Shown here piece after piece: positions 1 through 6,773 of a stretch of 9,271 nt of DNA (its first letter is position 1; each line of letters starts with the position of its first letter). Both the position numbers and the translations under genes were made by a program. The DNA comes from Akkermansia muciniphila (GTDB lineage Bacteria; Verrucomicrobiota; Verrucomicrobiia; Limisphaerales; SXTU01). The DNA is taken from positions 1 through 9,271 of the forward strand of contig CAMBZO010000073.1 in the NCBI GenBank assembly GCA_945872195.1. Direction: 5' to 3'. The notes under the pieces are model-generated. The model did not search any database, was not told the DNA's origin, and saw only the letters and a program-made list of their open reading frames with translations.

Positions 1-2035
1 GCGTGGTCTTCTCTGAATCACTCAGCGTGGCCTCGGCTCCGGTGCGGATGAACTCGATGAACTTCTCGAAGCTCGCGCCACCCCGGTAGTTCGCCGCGCG
101 GAGGAACCAGTTGAACTGGTCGGTGCGCAGCGCGGTGGTCCAGCCGGCTTTCAGCATGCGCAGCGAGCGAGCATATTCCATCTGCTCTTCCTGGCCGGGC
201 GCGTTCTTCAGCGCGGCGATGCCCTTGGCGGCGATGGTGGGCGACTGAAGTGCGACGAGCGTTTCGCAGAGCACCCAGTTGAGCGGGAAGTTCTCGGCAG
301 GAAACAGCGGGTCGAGCTTGGCAATGGCGCGCTGGCGCGTGGCATCATCGGGTTGGCCGAAGCGGACGAGGCTGATGGAGTAAGTGCGAACGAAGGCGAG
401 ACGTTGCTCCTGATTGAGCTGTTTCCAATCCACCTTGCCCAACGCGGTGTAAATCTTCGCGGCCATCGCGGTGTCCACGGGCGCGTCGGTCGGTTTGCGA
501 TGCTGCGGGTCAATGCCCGTCAGGCGCGCGAGGCCGAGGAGTGCTTCGACCTGTTTACCGCCGTCCTTTTCAGCGAACACCTTGTCGGCCCACGTCGCGG
601 CGGGTTGCCATTCGAGCGCGGTGCGCGCGGCCCAACGGAGGTAGCGGTCGCTGCTGTTCAAGTGCGGCCACGCGGCGGCGATGGCTTTCGGGTCGGTCTT
701 GCCGTGGAAGACTTCGAGCGAATGGCGGAGGTCACGGGCCTTCGCAGCGACGGGGTCGGCTGCGGGCTTCGACGGCGCGGTGGATTCCTTGCCGGTGTAA
801 GTCACGCGGTAGAGACCGGACTGCACCTTGCGTCCGCCGATGGCGAAATACATCGCGCCGTCCGCCGGGTGGATGATGGCGTCGGTAAGCGGCAGCGGTG
901 CGCCGGAGAGAAATTCCTCGCGCGTGGCGGTGTAGCTGGAGCCGTCAGGCTTGAGGTGGACGGCGTAGAGTTTGCCCCAGCTCCAATCGAGGATGAAGAG
1001 CGCGTCCTGATACTTGGCGGGGAACTTCGCGCCGTAGCCGAACGTCACGCCAGTGGGCGAGCCGGGACCGATGTTCGCGACCGCGCCGAGGTTGTCGGGA
1101 TACCACTCGGGGCGTTTGCCCGCGCCGTTGCGCCAGCCGTATTCGCTGCCGCTGGTGACGTGGTTCACGCGCGTGGGGCGATACCAAGGCGTATTGAAAT
1201 CGTATTCCATGTCGGCGTCGTAGGTGAACAGCTCGCCGTCGCGGTTGATGGCGCCGTCGAAGATGTTGCGATAGCCGGAGGAGTAGGCCTCAAAATCTTT
1301 TCCATCGAGCGACACGCGGTAAATGATGCCGCCGGGGCCGAGCACTTCGCGCATGAAGCCGCGCCCGTCGGGCATGCGCGGGAGGACGTGATCCTCGCCC
1401 CAGATGAGCGGGACGCGCGAGCCGCTGAAGGTCGTGGGCTTCGTGCCGTTGCCCGTGATGAGGAAGAGCGACTTCGCATCGGGCGCGAGCACGATGGCGT
1501 GAACGCCGTGGTCGCCACGCGCGTTCATCTCGCGGAGGAGTTCCACCTTATCGAGCACGTCGTCGTTCTTCGAGGAGGTGACACGGTAGAGGCCGCTGGG
1601 GATTTTGTTCTCGTAGTCGTTCACCGCAACGTAGAGGCCGTTGTTGAACCACAGCAGCCCGTTGGCGGCGCGGATGGCGGCGGGGATTTTCTCAATCTTC
1701 GCCGGGTCGAGCGGCTGGCCGGGCGCGGGCGGCGCGAAGCGGAACAGCCCACCGTATTGGTCACTGGCGATGATGCGGCCCTTGCCGTCGGTGCAGAGGT
1801 TGACCCAGGAGCCTTGCTCGCCGATGGGCACGGAGTGGAGCAGTTCGACCTTGAAATCCTTGAGCACCTTGATGCGTTCGAGCGGGGTGGCCTTGTTCTC
1901 GTTGATGGCCTGGCCGGCGTTGGCGGCGGGCGCTTTCTTGGCCGGCTGTTTCTTGGCAGGCTTGGCATCCTGCGCGAAGGCAGAAGCGAGGCCAAGCGCG
2001 AGAGTGAGGGCGGTGAGGCGGAGCAGATGTTTCAT
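1..2035 (-). CDS. Secreted PVC-type dehydrogenase-like beta-propeller/HEAT protein, N-terminal part (C-terminus outside window)
   Basis: The frame is open from the ATG at 2035 to the window edge: 678 codons with no stop, checked codon by codon. Residues 1-21 look like a Sec signal peptide (KH-LLRL start, hydrophobic core, AFA/QD cleavage), so the product should be periplasmic or extracellular. A Lys/Pro/Ala-rich linker (22-45) follows. Residues about 50-415 are a propeller of the soluble sugar-dehydrogenase type, with HGVHAIVLAPDAKSLF, DADMEYD (about 273-279), PWYRPTR (283-289) and SPTGVTFGYG. These are typical of the large 'membrane-bound dehydrogenase' proteins of Planctomycetes and Verrucomicrobia. 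Residues about 430-678 look alpha-helical, consistent with HEAT-like repeats. Family members often end in a c-type cytochrome CxxCH domain; that part is not visible, so a redox role is inferred. The substrate is unknown. The gene lies 135 bp behind exbD on the same strand, and that gap holds an inverted repeat. Confidence 0.85.
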   Translation of the reverse strand, partial: MKHLLRLTALTLALGLASAFAQDAKPAKKQPAKKAPAANAGQAINENKATPLERIKVLKDFKVELLHSVPIGEQGSWVNLCTDGKGRIIASDQYGGLFRFAPPAPGQPLDPAKIEKIPAAIRAANGLLWFNNGLYVAVNDYENKIPSGLYRVTSSKNDDVLDKVELLREMNARGDHGVHAIVLAPDAKSLFLITGNGTKPTTFSGSRVPLIWGEDHVLPRMPDGRGFMREVLGPGGIIYRVSLDGKDFEAYSSGYRNIFDGAINRDGELFTYDADMEYDFNTPWYRPTRVNHVTSGSEYGWRNGAGKRPEWYPDNLGAVANIGPGSPTGVTFGYGAKFPAKYQDALFILDWSWGKLYAVHLKPDGSSYTATREEFLSGAPLPLTDAIIHPADGAMYFAIGGRKVQSGLYRVTYTGKESTAPSKPAADPVAAKARDLRHSLEVFHGKTDPKAIAAAWPHLNSSDRYLRWAARTALEWQPAATWADKVFAEKDGGKQVEALLGLARLTGIDPQHRKPTDAPVDTAMAAKIYTALGKVDWKQLNQEQRLAFVRTYSISLVRFGQPDDATRQRAIAKLDPLFPAENFPLNWVLCETLVALQSPTIAAKGIAALKNAPGQEEQMEYARSLRMLKAGWTTALRTDQFNWFLRAANYRGGASFEKFIEFIRTGAEATLSDSEKTT

Positions 2036-2089
2036 AAACGTGCGGGGGAGTAGAGCAGAAGCGGGGCGGGGAGGAAACTGGGAGATGGG

Positions 2090-2164
2090 GGTGCGGGTGA
2101 GAAAGTCGGAAAGTGCTGTTGGAGTCGAAGTGTTTTCGCGCCTGCTCGCTTTCTCACCTGCGCC
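2090..2164. repeat. Long imperfect inverted repeat between exbD and the dehydrogenase gene
   Basis: GGTGAGAAAG at 2096-2105 is perfectly complementary to CTTTCTCACC at 2149-2158. Four of the next six outer positions also pair, giving 16-nt arms (2090-2105 and 2149-2164) around a 43-nt spacer. The spacer holds a small CGAA/TTCG hairpin near 2126-2138. The element starts 7 bp after the exbD stop and ends about 54 bp before the dehydrogenase start. No T-run follows it on the minus strand, so it is a poor intrinsic terminator. It may be a diverged relative of the two GTTGA-rich elements elsewhere in the window; that is inference. Confidence 0.6.
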
Positions 2165-2170
2165 GGCCGT

Positions 2171-2593
2171 TCACTTCTGCCCCGGCTGCTTCGTGTAAGC
2201 CGTGACCGCCTTCACCTTCGCGACTTTTGCAGCGTCCATCACCTTCACGAGTTGGCCGACGGGCGCTTCCGTGTCGGAGCGGATGGCGAGCACGACGTTT
2301 GGATTTTCACGAACTTTGGAGGTGAGTTCCTCCTGCAACTTCTCGGCGGTGACGGGCAGGCCACCGAAGTGCAGGTGCGGCGCGGTCTTCACGATGTCCA
2401 CGAAGAGCGGCGGGATTTTCTCGGCCACGCCTTCCTTCGCCTGCTTGGATTCGGGGAGCGAGAGCTTCACCGCCGGCTGCTGGCGAAAGGTGGTCGTGAC
2501 CATCAGGAAGATGAGCACGACCATCAGCACGTCAATCAACGACACGATGATGACGGCGGGCGGGTTGCGACGTTTGTGGGTGGTGAACTGCAT
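2171..2593 (-). CDS. exbD: ExbD/TolR-family biopolymer transport protein
   Basis: This 140-residue protein has the usual family length and layout: a short basic cytoplasmic N-terminus (HKRRNPPA), one membrane helix (about 13-34) and a periplasmic domain. The helix contains SLIDVLMVVLIFLM, in which Asp21 matches the single protonatable Asp of the family (Asp25 in E. coli ExbD, Asp23 in TolR). This residue couples proton flow to motion of the TonB/TolA partner. The periplasmic part includes LQEELTSKVRENPNVVLAIRSD and a following QLVKVMDAAKVAKV helix, typical of ExbD/TolR. Its ATG is 15 bp after the exbB stop, so the two are almost certainly co-transcribed. No Shine-Dalgarno sequence precedes the start. 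TolR is the main alternative; no pal or tolB is visible to support it. Confidence 0.93.
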   Translation of the reverse strand: MQFTTHKRRNPPAVIIVSLIDVLMVVLIFLMVTTTFRQQPAVKLSLPESKQAKEGVAEKIPPLFVDIVKTAPHLHFGGLPVTAEKLQEELTSKVRENPNVVLAIRSDTEAPVGQLVKVMDAAKVAKVKAVTAYTKQPGQK

Positions 2594-2608
2594 CGCTGGG
2601 CTTTGGAT

Positions 2609-3208
2609 TTAAGCCCGGCTCGCGGCGCGGTATTGGCGCTGGAGGAATTCGTCGCAGAGCGTCTCCATCTCGACGGCGAGCGACTCCACCTTCTTGCTGT
2701 AGTAACTCCACGCGACCAGCGAGGGAATCGCCACGAGCAGGCCGAACAGGGTCGCGCGCAAGGCCAGCGCGATGCCGGCGGAGAAGAGCGTGTTGTCACC
2801 CGCGAGCGTCTGCTGGCCCATGCCGGTGAAGAGGAGAATCAATCCATACACCGTGCCGACGAGTCCTAGCAGCGGCGCGATGCCGGTGATGATTTCCAAG
2901 ACGACGAGGCCGCGCTCCAACTGCGCCATCTCGTGCCGCGCCTTGGTTTGCAACGCGTCAATGTTCTCAGCCTTGGGACAGTCGAGGTGGTTGGCAGCGA
3001 CGAGAAGCAGGCGGCCGATTGGAGAGGGATGCTGTTCGCATGAGCGGCGCAGCATTGGCAGGTCGGTGGGCAACTGGCAGTTCGCCACGGCCTCTTCGAG
3101 GACAGGGGGGATGACGCGGGCCTCTCGCAGCGCAAGTCCGCGTTCAATGATGAAAGTCAGGCTGAGGACCGAGGTCAGCATCAGCACCAGTATGATGGCT
3201 TGTTCCAT
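2609..3208 (-). CDS. exbB: MotA/TolQ/ExbB-family proton channel subunit
   Basis: This 199-residue protein has three predicted membrane helices (about 2-22, 101-128 and 141-168), with a cytoplasmic loop between the first and second and a basic/acidic C-terminal tail (YYSKKVESLAVEMETLCDEF). The second helix has the family signature GIAPLLGLVGTVYGLI, where Thr119 corresponds to E. coli Thr148. The third reads GIALALRATLFGLLVAIP, where Thr153 matches Thr181. The position of the key E. coli ExbB Glu176 (GIAEALLAT) is Leu148 here, and Arg151 stands nearby; the codons (CTG, CGC) confirm both. MotA-type channels also lack this Glu, so the protein need not be dead. It forms the stator with ExbD and drives the TonB-like protein encoded upstream. 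The spacer to tonB is 116 bp and holds a GTTGA repeat element. Confidence 0.92.
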   Translation of the reverse strand: MEQAIILVLMLTSVLSLTFIIERGLALREARVIPPVLEEAVANCQLPTDLPMLRRSCEQHPSPIGRLLLVAANHLDCPKAENIDALQTKARHEMAQLERGLVVLEIITGIAPLLGLVGTVYGLILLFTGMGQQTLAGDNTLFSAGIALALRATLFGLLVAIPSLVAWSYYSKKVESLAVEMETLCDEFLQRQYRAASRA

Positions 3209-3236
3209 TTGTCAGGGGCGATTGATGCCTGTCTCG

Positions 3237-3323
3237 GGGAGAGTTGAAAGTTGAAAGTTGAGGGAGGGCAATGGTGGAAGTGACGGCTTGGGCGACTCTC
3301 AACTCCCCAACTCTCAACCTCCC
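3237..3323. repeat. GTTGAAA/GTTGAGA tandem heptamers in inverted arms, between tonB and exbB
   Basis: The left arm carries three 7-bp units (AGAGTTG, AAAGTTG, AAAGTTG at 3240-3260) followed by AGGGAGGG. The right arm (3294-3323) carries CTCTCAAC, TCCCCAAC, TCTCAAC and CTCCC. The arms pair in blocks 3256-3264/3296-3304, 3249-3253/3308-3312 and 3243-3247/3314-3318, about 18 Watson-Crick pairs with small interior loops around a 31-nt spacer. The right arm ends one base before the tonB stop codon (minus strand), and the left arm ends about 28 bp before the exbB ATG. The element at 7855-7940 has the same arms and orientation with an unrelated spacer. The function is unknown: candidates are a dispersed palindromic element, or an RNA hairpin in the tonB-exbB transcript. 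Confidence 0.8.
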
Positions 3324-3324
3324 A

Positions 3325-4539
3325 TCAATTGTAGAAGAACGAGAAACGCACGTCGCGGTGATCGGCTTGCATCTGCCGCCGCATGTCGCTCGGCCAGCGC
3401 GGATACGGCGCGGGATCCTGAATGGCCTTCTGGCAGAAGAGCGAGTAAAGCTCGCCCACGTCCGCGTCGTTGACTTTCACGTCCGTCACGCGGCCGTCGA
3501 AGTGCATCCGAAACTCGACCACGACTTTTCCGCGCGGGGTCGGGCGTGACTCCAGCAAGCTATACCAGCGCTGCTGGATGGCTTGGATGACGGCGGCGTC
3601 GTAAGCCCCGAAGGCCATGCCACGCGCGTCCAGCGCGCTGATGCCGAGGCGGCTCACGCCGCCGTCCTGCTTCATCTTTTCGCCGACCAGACCACTCTCC
3701 GCCCGCCGTGCGAGGGCTTCCTTGATGGTGCGCGGACGGGGGATTTTGGTCTCGGCTTCCCCCGGCTCGGGCGGAGGCGCTGGTTTCGCGGTGCTGGGGT
3801 TCAATGTCGGAATGGCTGCTGAGGGCGGGGTGGTCGGAGCCTTGGCGACTTGCACGGGTGCGGGCGGGGCAGGGGGCTTGGGCTGCGGCAAGGTGTCACC
3901 TGCCGGCTTGGGTGTCGGAGTGGGCGCGGGCTGCAAAGGCTGCGGCTCAACTTTCTTCGGTGGCGCGGCCTGCGGAGCTGGGGGCGGGGGCTGCGGCTTG
4001 GCTTCAATCGCGGGCTTGGCTTCAGGAGGCGGCGTCGGAGCTTTCGGGCTCGGCGTGGGCGGTGGTTCGGCGGGTGGGAGCGGTTTGGTGACTTCGGTGA
4101 CCTTCGCAAACTGCTCCTGTTTGCCGTCCATCTTCGGGACGTTCGACTGGATTTTGGCATCCGGGTTGGCGGCGCGGGTGCTAACCACGGAGTAAAACTT
4201 TGTGTCCTTGGGAGGCTCGCTGGCTTGTGCGGGGTCCACGTCCACGAAGGTGAGCTGCGGCATCGGCGGGTCCTCCGGCAGCGGCTGGCTGGCGAGGAGT
4301 TTCTTCAGCTCCGGCGGCAACGGCTTCGCCTCATCGAGCTTCATCAACAGCGCGGCGGGATTGAGCTTGGCCGATTGGGTCTTGAGCCAGTCCAGCCACG
4401 CGAGGTGTGGCAGGTGTGCGCGAAACTCCCACGCCAGCAAAATCACGACGTGCGCGACGATGGAGCACACGAACGCCAGCACGAGCAGGCTCACCTGGTC
4501 GCGCCGAGGTCGCCGCGCTTTGAAGTCCGTCAAATCCAC
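3325..4539 (-). CDS. tonB: TonB/TolA-like energy transducer
   Basis: This 404-residue protein spans the periplasm and passes energy from the ExbB/ExbD motor to outer-membrane partners. A basic cytoplasmic N-terminus (KARRPRRDQ) precedes a single membrane helix (about 16-37). That helix carries Ser26-xxx-His30, the same spacing as the S16/H20 motif that E. coli TonB uses to contact ExbB/ExbD. Residues about 152-260 are extremely rich in Pro, Ala and Lys, the usual rigid periplasmic spacer. Residues about 310-404 form the C-terminal domain (KVVVEFRMHFDGRVTDVKV). It is longer than E. coli TonB (239 residues). The start is GTG at 4539: an in-frame stop at 4552-4554 rules out an upstream start. 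It is first in a tonB-exbB-exbD cluster. TolA is a possible alternative; no TonB-dependent receptor is encoded nearby. Confidence 0.88.
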   Translation of the reverse strand: MDLTDFKARRPRRDQVSLLVLAFVCSIVAHVVILLAWEFRAHLPHLAWLDWLKTQSAKLNPAALLMKLDEAKPLPPELKKLLASQPLPEDPPMPQLTFVDVDPAQASEPPKDTKFYSVVSTRAANPDAKIQSNVPKMDGKQEQFAKVTEVTKPLPPAEPPPTPSPKAPTPPPEAKPAIEAKPQPPPPAPQAAPPKKVEPQPLQPAPTPTPKPAGDTLPQPKPPAPPAPVQVAKAPTTPPSAAIPTLNPSTAKPAPPPEPGEAETKIPRPRTIKEALARRAESGLVGEKMKQDGGVSRLGISALDARGMAFGAYDAAVIQAIQQRWYSLLESRPTPRGKVVVEFRMHFDGRVTDVKVNDADVGELYSLFCQKAIQDPAPYPRWPSDMRRQMQADHRDVRFSFFYN

Positions 4540-4740
4540 ACCGCCAACGTATCAGGCGCGGGAAGCGGGCGGAAGGTGAAGTTCCGCGTGCGGTCTGGAG
4601 CTGCCTTATGGCGACACCGAATGCAACGGGGCAGGGGAGGCAGCAGGTTTGCGCCCCGACTCCCGCACTTTGCACTCGCGCCTCGACACGGAGCCGCGGC
4701 CTCGGAAGACTCCACGCGGCACCCGGTTTACTGACTCGTT
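4540..4740. other. Divergent intergenic region between tonB and gntP
   Basis: This 201-bp region separates the two divergent GTG starts and must hold both promoters if each gene is transcribed from here. I see no convincing -35/-10 pair, no operator-like palindrome and no Shine-Dalgarno sequence before either start. Short reading frames crossing it are compositional. Confidence 0.5.
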
Positions 4741-6183
4741 GTGGACCCACTCTGGATTTTTCTGATCGGCATGGTCGTGGTGCTCGGCAGCATCCTCGCC
4801 CTGCGCCTCCACGCGTTTCTCGCGCTCGTGCTGGGCGCGCTCGTCGTGGCCGCGCTCACGCCGGCGGCGGCCATTGTCCAGCACGGACTCAGCAAGAAAC
4901 TTTCCCCAGAGGCCGCGCAGCGGGTGGCGGATCAGCCGGTCATTGAACGCGTCACCCGTGAGTTCGGTGCCACCGTGGGGCGCATCGGCGTGCTCATCGC
5001 GTTCGCGTCCATCGTGGGCAAGTGCCTCCTCGACAGCGGTGGCGCGGACCGCATCGTGCGCTCCACCTTGCGCGTGCTGGGCGAGCAGCGGGCGTCATTG
5101 GCATTCCTTTCCAGCGGCTTCCTGCTCGGCATCCCGGTGTTCTTCGAGACGGTCTTCCTGCTGATGATTCCGCTCGGCAAAGCCATGCGGATGCGCACCG
5201 GATGCAACTACACGCTCTACGTCATGTGCATCATCGCGGGTGCGACGATGACGCACTCGCTCGTGCCGCCGACGCCGGGGCCGCTCTTTGTGGCGAAGGA
5301 GCTAAACGTGGACATGGGCCTGATGATTCTCTGTGGCGGCGTGGTGGGCGCCATCACCGCCGGCTCCGGCTGGCTCTATGCCCGCTGGATCAACCGCCGG
5401 CTGGACATCCCTCTGCGCGACACGGCCAAGGCCTCGCTCGCCGAGGTGGAAGCTCTATTGAAGCGCGACGAAAGCCAGCTCCCACCCTTCTGGCTGGCAG
5501 TCCTGCCGATTGTCCTGCCGGTCTTGCTCATCAGCGCGGCCACCCCGCTGGACGCGAAGGGCGGCGCGGAGTTTTACGCGCGCCTGTTCGCCGCATGTCC
5601 CGCGGTGATTGACGTGATCCGCGTGCTGGGCGACTCGACGATTGCGCTGGGCATCGCGGCGCTCATCGCGCTGGGCACCGTGGTGCGGCAAGGGCAGAAG
5701 GCCGGTGACGTGCTGGACAAGGGCGTGGGCGTGGCGCTGGAGGAAGCGGGCTTGATCATCCTCATCATCGCGGCGGGCGGCGCGTTTGGCGGCGTGCTCC
5801 AGCAAACCGGCATCGGCCCACGACTTCAGGAATTATCGAAGACCTACAGCATCGGCATCCTGCCGCTGGCGTGGGCGGTGACTGCCGTGGTGCGGATCGC
5901 GCAAGGCTCCGCCACCGTGGCGATGGTCACCGCGGTCGGGATGCTGGGCAGCATGGCCAAGCCCGAACTGCTGGGCTTCCATCCGGTCTGGGTGGCGCTG
6001 GCGATTGGCTGCGGCTCGAAGATGGGCCCGTGGATGAACGACAGCGGCTTCTGGGTGATTTGCAAGGTGAGCGGCTTCACTGAGAAGGAATGCCTCAGCA
6101 CGTTCACTGTGATGTTGAGCATCATGGGCGTGGTCGGCCTCGGCGTGGTGATGCTCCTGGCCAAGCTCTTCCCGCTGGTGTAG
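4741..6183 (+). CDS. gntP: GntP-family gluconate-type permease
   Basis: This 480-residue, highly hydrophobic protein has the GntP family layout: about 12-14 membrane segments with a short hydrophilic stretch near 205-245. Family motifs are visible: GIPVFFETVFLLMIPLG (from 130), HSLVPPTPGP (172-181), RIAQGSATVAM (385-395) and MNDSGFW (432-438). The length is close to that of E. coli GntP/GntT (about 440-450), with a somewhat longer N-terminal third. The family imports gluconate or related hydroxy-acids (for example D-serine or other sugar acids) with protons across the inner membrane; the exact substrate cannot be read from sequence. The start is GTG at 4741, because an in-frame TGA at 4732-4734 blocks extension. 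It is the only plus-strand gene and converges on the HAD phosphatase gene. No gluconate kinase or regulator gene is present. Confidence 0.93.
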   Translation: MDPLWIFLIGMVVVLGSILALRLHAFLALVLGALVVAALTPAAAIVQHGLSKKLSPEAAQRVADQPVIERVTREFGATVGRIGVLIAFASIVGKCLLDSGGADRIVRSTLRVLGEQRASLAFLSSGFLLGIPVFFETVFLLMIPLGKAMRMRTGCNYTLYVMCIIAGATMTHSLVPPTPGPLFVAKELNVDMGLMILCGGVVGAITAGSGWLYARWINRRLDIPLRDTAKASLAEVEALLKRDESQLPPFWLAVLPIVLPVLLISAATPLDAKGGAEFYARLFAACPAVIDVIRVLGDSTIALGIAALIALGTVVRQGQKAGDVLDKGVGVALEEAGLIILIIAAGGAFGGVLQQTGIGPRLQELSKTYSIGILPLAWAVTAVVRIAQGSATVAMVTAVGMLGSMAKPELLGFHPVWVALAIGCGSKMGPWMNDSGFWVICKVSGFTEKECLSTFTVMLSIMGVVGLGVVMLLAKLFPLV

Positions 6184-6194
6184 CCGACGGCTAC
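6180..6194. repeat. Small palindrome formed by two convergent stop codons
   Basis: GTAGCC at 6180-6185 and GGCTAC at 6189-6194 are perfect reverse complements around a GAC loop. The TAG stops of gntP (6181-6183) and of the HAD gene (6191-6193, read on the minus strand) lie symmetrically in the two arms. The 6-bp stem has no T-run on either side, so it is at best a weak bidirectional pause or end signal. No better terminator is visible between these genes. Confidence 0.4.
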
Positions 6195-6763
6195 CGCGCC
6201 GCGCCACCCAACTCCCGCACATCCACCGCATCCATGCCCGCGGCGCGGATGGCGCTCATGCCCAGATCCGTGTCCTCATAGCCCCGGCAAAACTGCGGCT
6301 CCACACCCAGCCGGCGTGCAGCTTCGAGGAAGATGTCTGGCTCCGGCTTCTGACGCGTCACGTCCTCGCTCGTCACCACCGCGGCGAACCAATGCCGGAT
6401 GCCGAGGTGCTGAAGCACTTCCTCGACGATGCGTTTCTTCCCGCCGCTCGCCACGGCCATCGGCAGCTTGCCGTGGTGCTCGCGGGCGATGGCGATCACT
6501 TCAGGAATGCCTCGCACCGTCGGGAGGAACGGTAGAAATGCGCGCTCCTTCTCGACAGAAACCTCGTGGTGGTCGTAGCTCAAGCCCTGCTCCTCGCGCA
6601 GGGTCTTGAGAATGTCGCGCGAAGGCACGCCGCCCAGCGCGTAGAAGCGTTCCTCGGTGAAGTGGATGCCGTGGCGCTGCGAGATGACCTGCCACGCATG
6701 CCAGTGCAGCGGCATCGTGTCGGCGAGTGTGCCATCGCAGTCGAAGATGAGAGCCTTAATCAT
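6191..6763 (-). CDS. YqaB-like HAD-superfamily sugar-phosphate phosphatase
   Basis: This 190-residue protein has all four HAD motifs: DCDGT with the nucleophile and acid/base Asp8 and Asp10, Ser106 in VASGG, Lys139 in QKPEPD, and the metal-binding acidic pair Glu163/Asp164 in YEDTDLG. A helical cap inserted after motif I (about 15-85) places it in the beta-phosphoglucomutase/phosphatase subgroup. The C-terminal RAAGMDAVDVREL and the total length closely match E. coli YqaB (188 residues), reported to act on fructose-1-phosphate and 6-phosphogluconate. Beta-phosphoglucomutase is a less likely alternative. The ATG lies 10 bp after the prfA stop, so co-transcription is likely. The gene ends 7 bp from the convergent gluconate-type permease, which makes a sugar-acid substrate conceivable but unproven. 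Confidence 0.85.
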   Translation of the reverse strand: MIKALIFDCDGTLADTMPLHWHAWQVISQRHGIHFTEERFYALGGVPSRDILKTLREEQGLSYDHHEVSVEKERAFLPFLPTVRGIPEVIAIAREHHGKLPMAVASGGKKRIVEEVLQHLGIRHWFAAVVTSEDVTRQKPEPDIFLEAARRLGVEPQFCRGYEDTDLGMSAIRAAGMDAVDVRELGGAAR

Positions 6764-6773
6764 GGGAAGAGGG

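Noticed and set aside
353..2053. A 566-codon open frame on the plus strand opposite the dehydrogenase gene
   Set aside because: It is an antisense shadow created by GC-rich codon use. It has no family motifs, while the minus frame encodes a recognisable secreted protein with a signal peptide and conserved propeller motifs.
3237..3323. GTTGA repeats as a CRISPR array
   Set aside because: The units are only 7-8 bp, contiguous rather than separated by unique spacers of 30 bp or more, arranged as facing arms, and no cas gene is nearby.
3617..4195. Gly-rich plus-strand frames opposite tonB
   Set aside because: The Gly runs are the reverse complement of the Pro-rich TonB spacer, not a separate protein.
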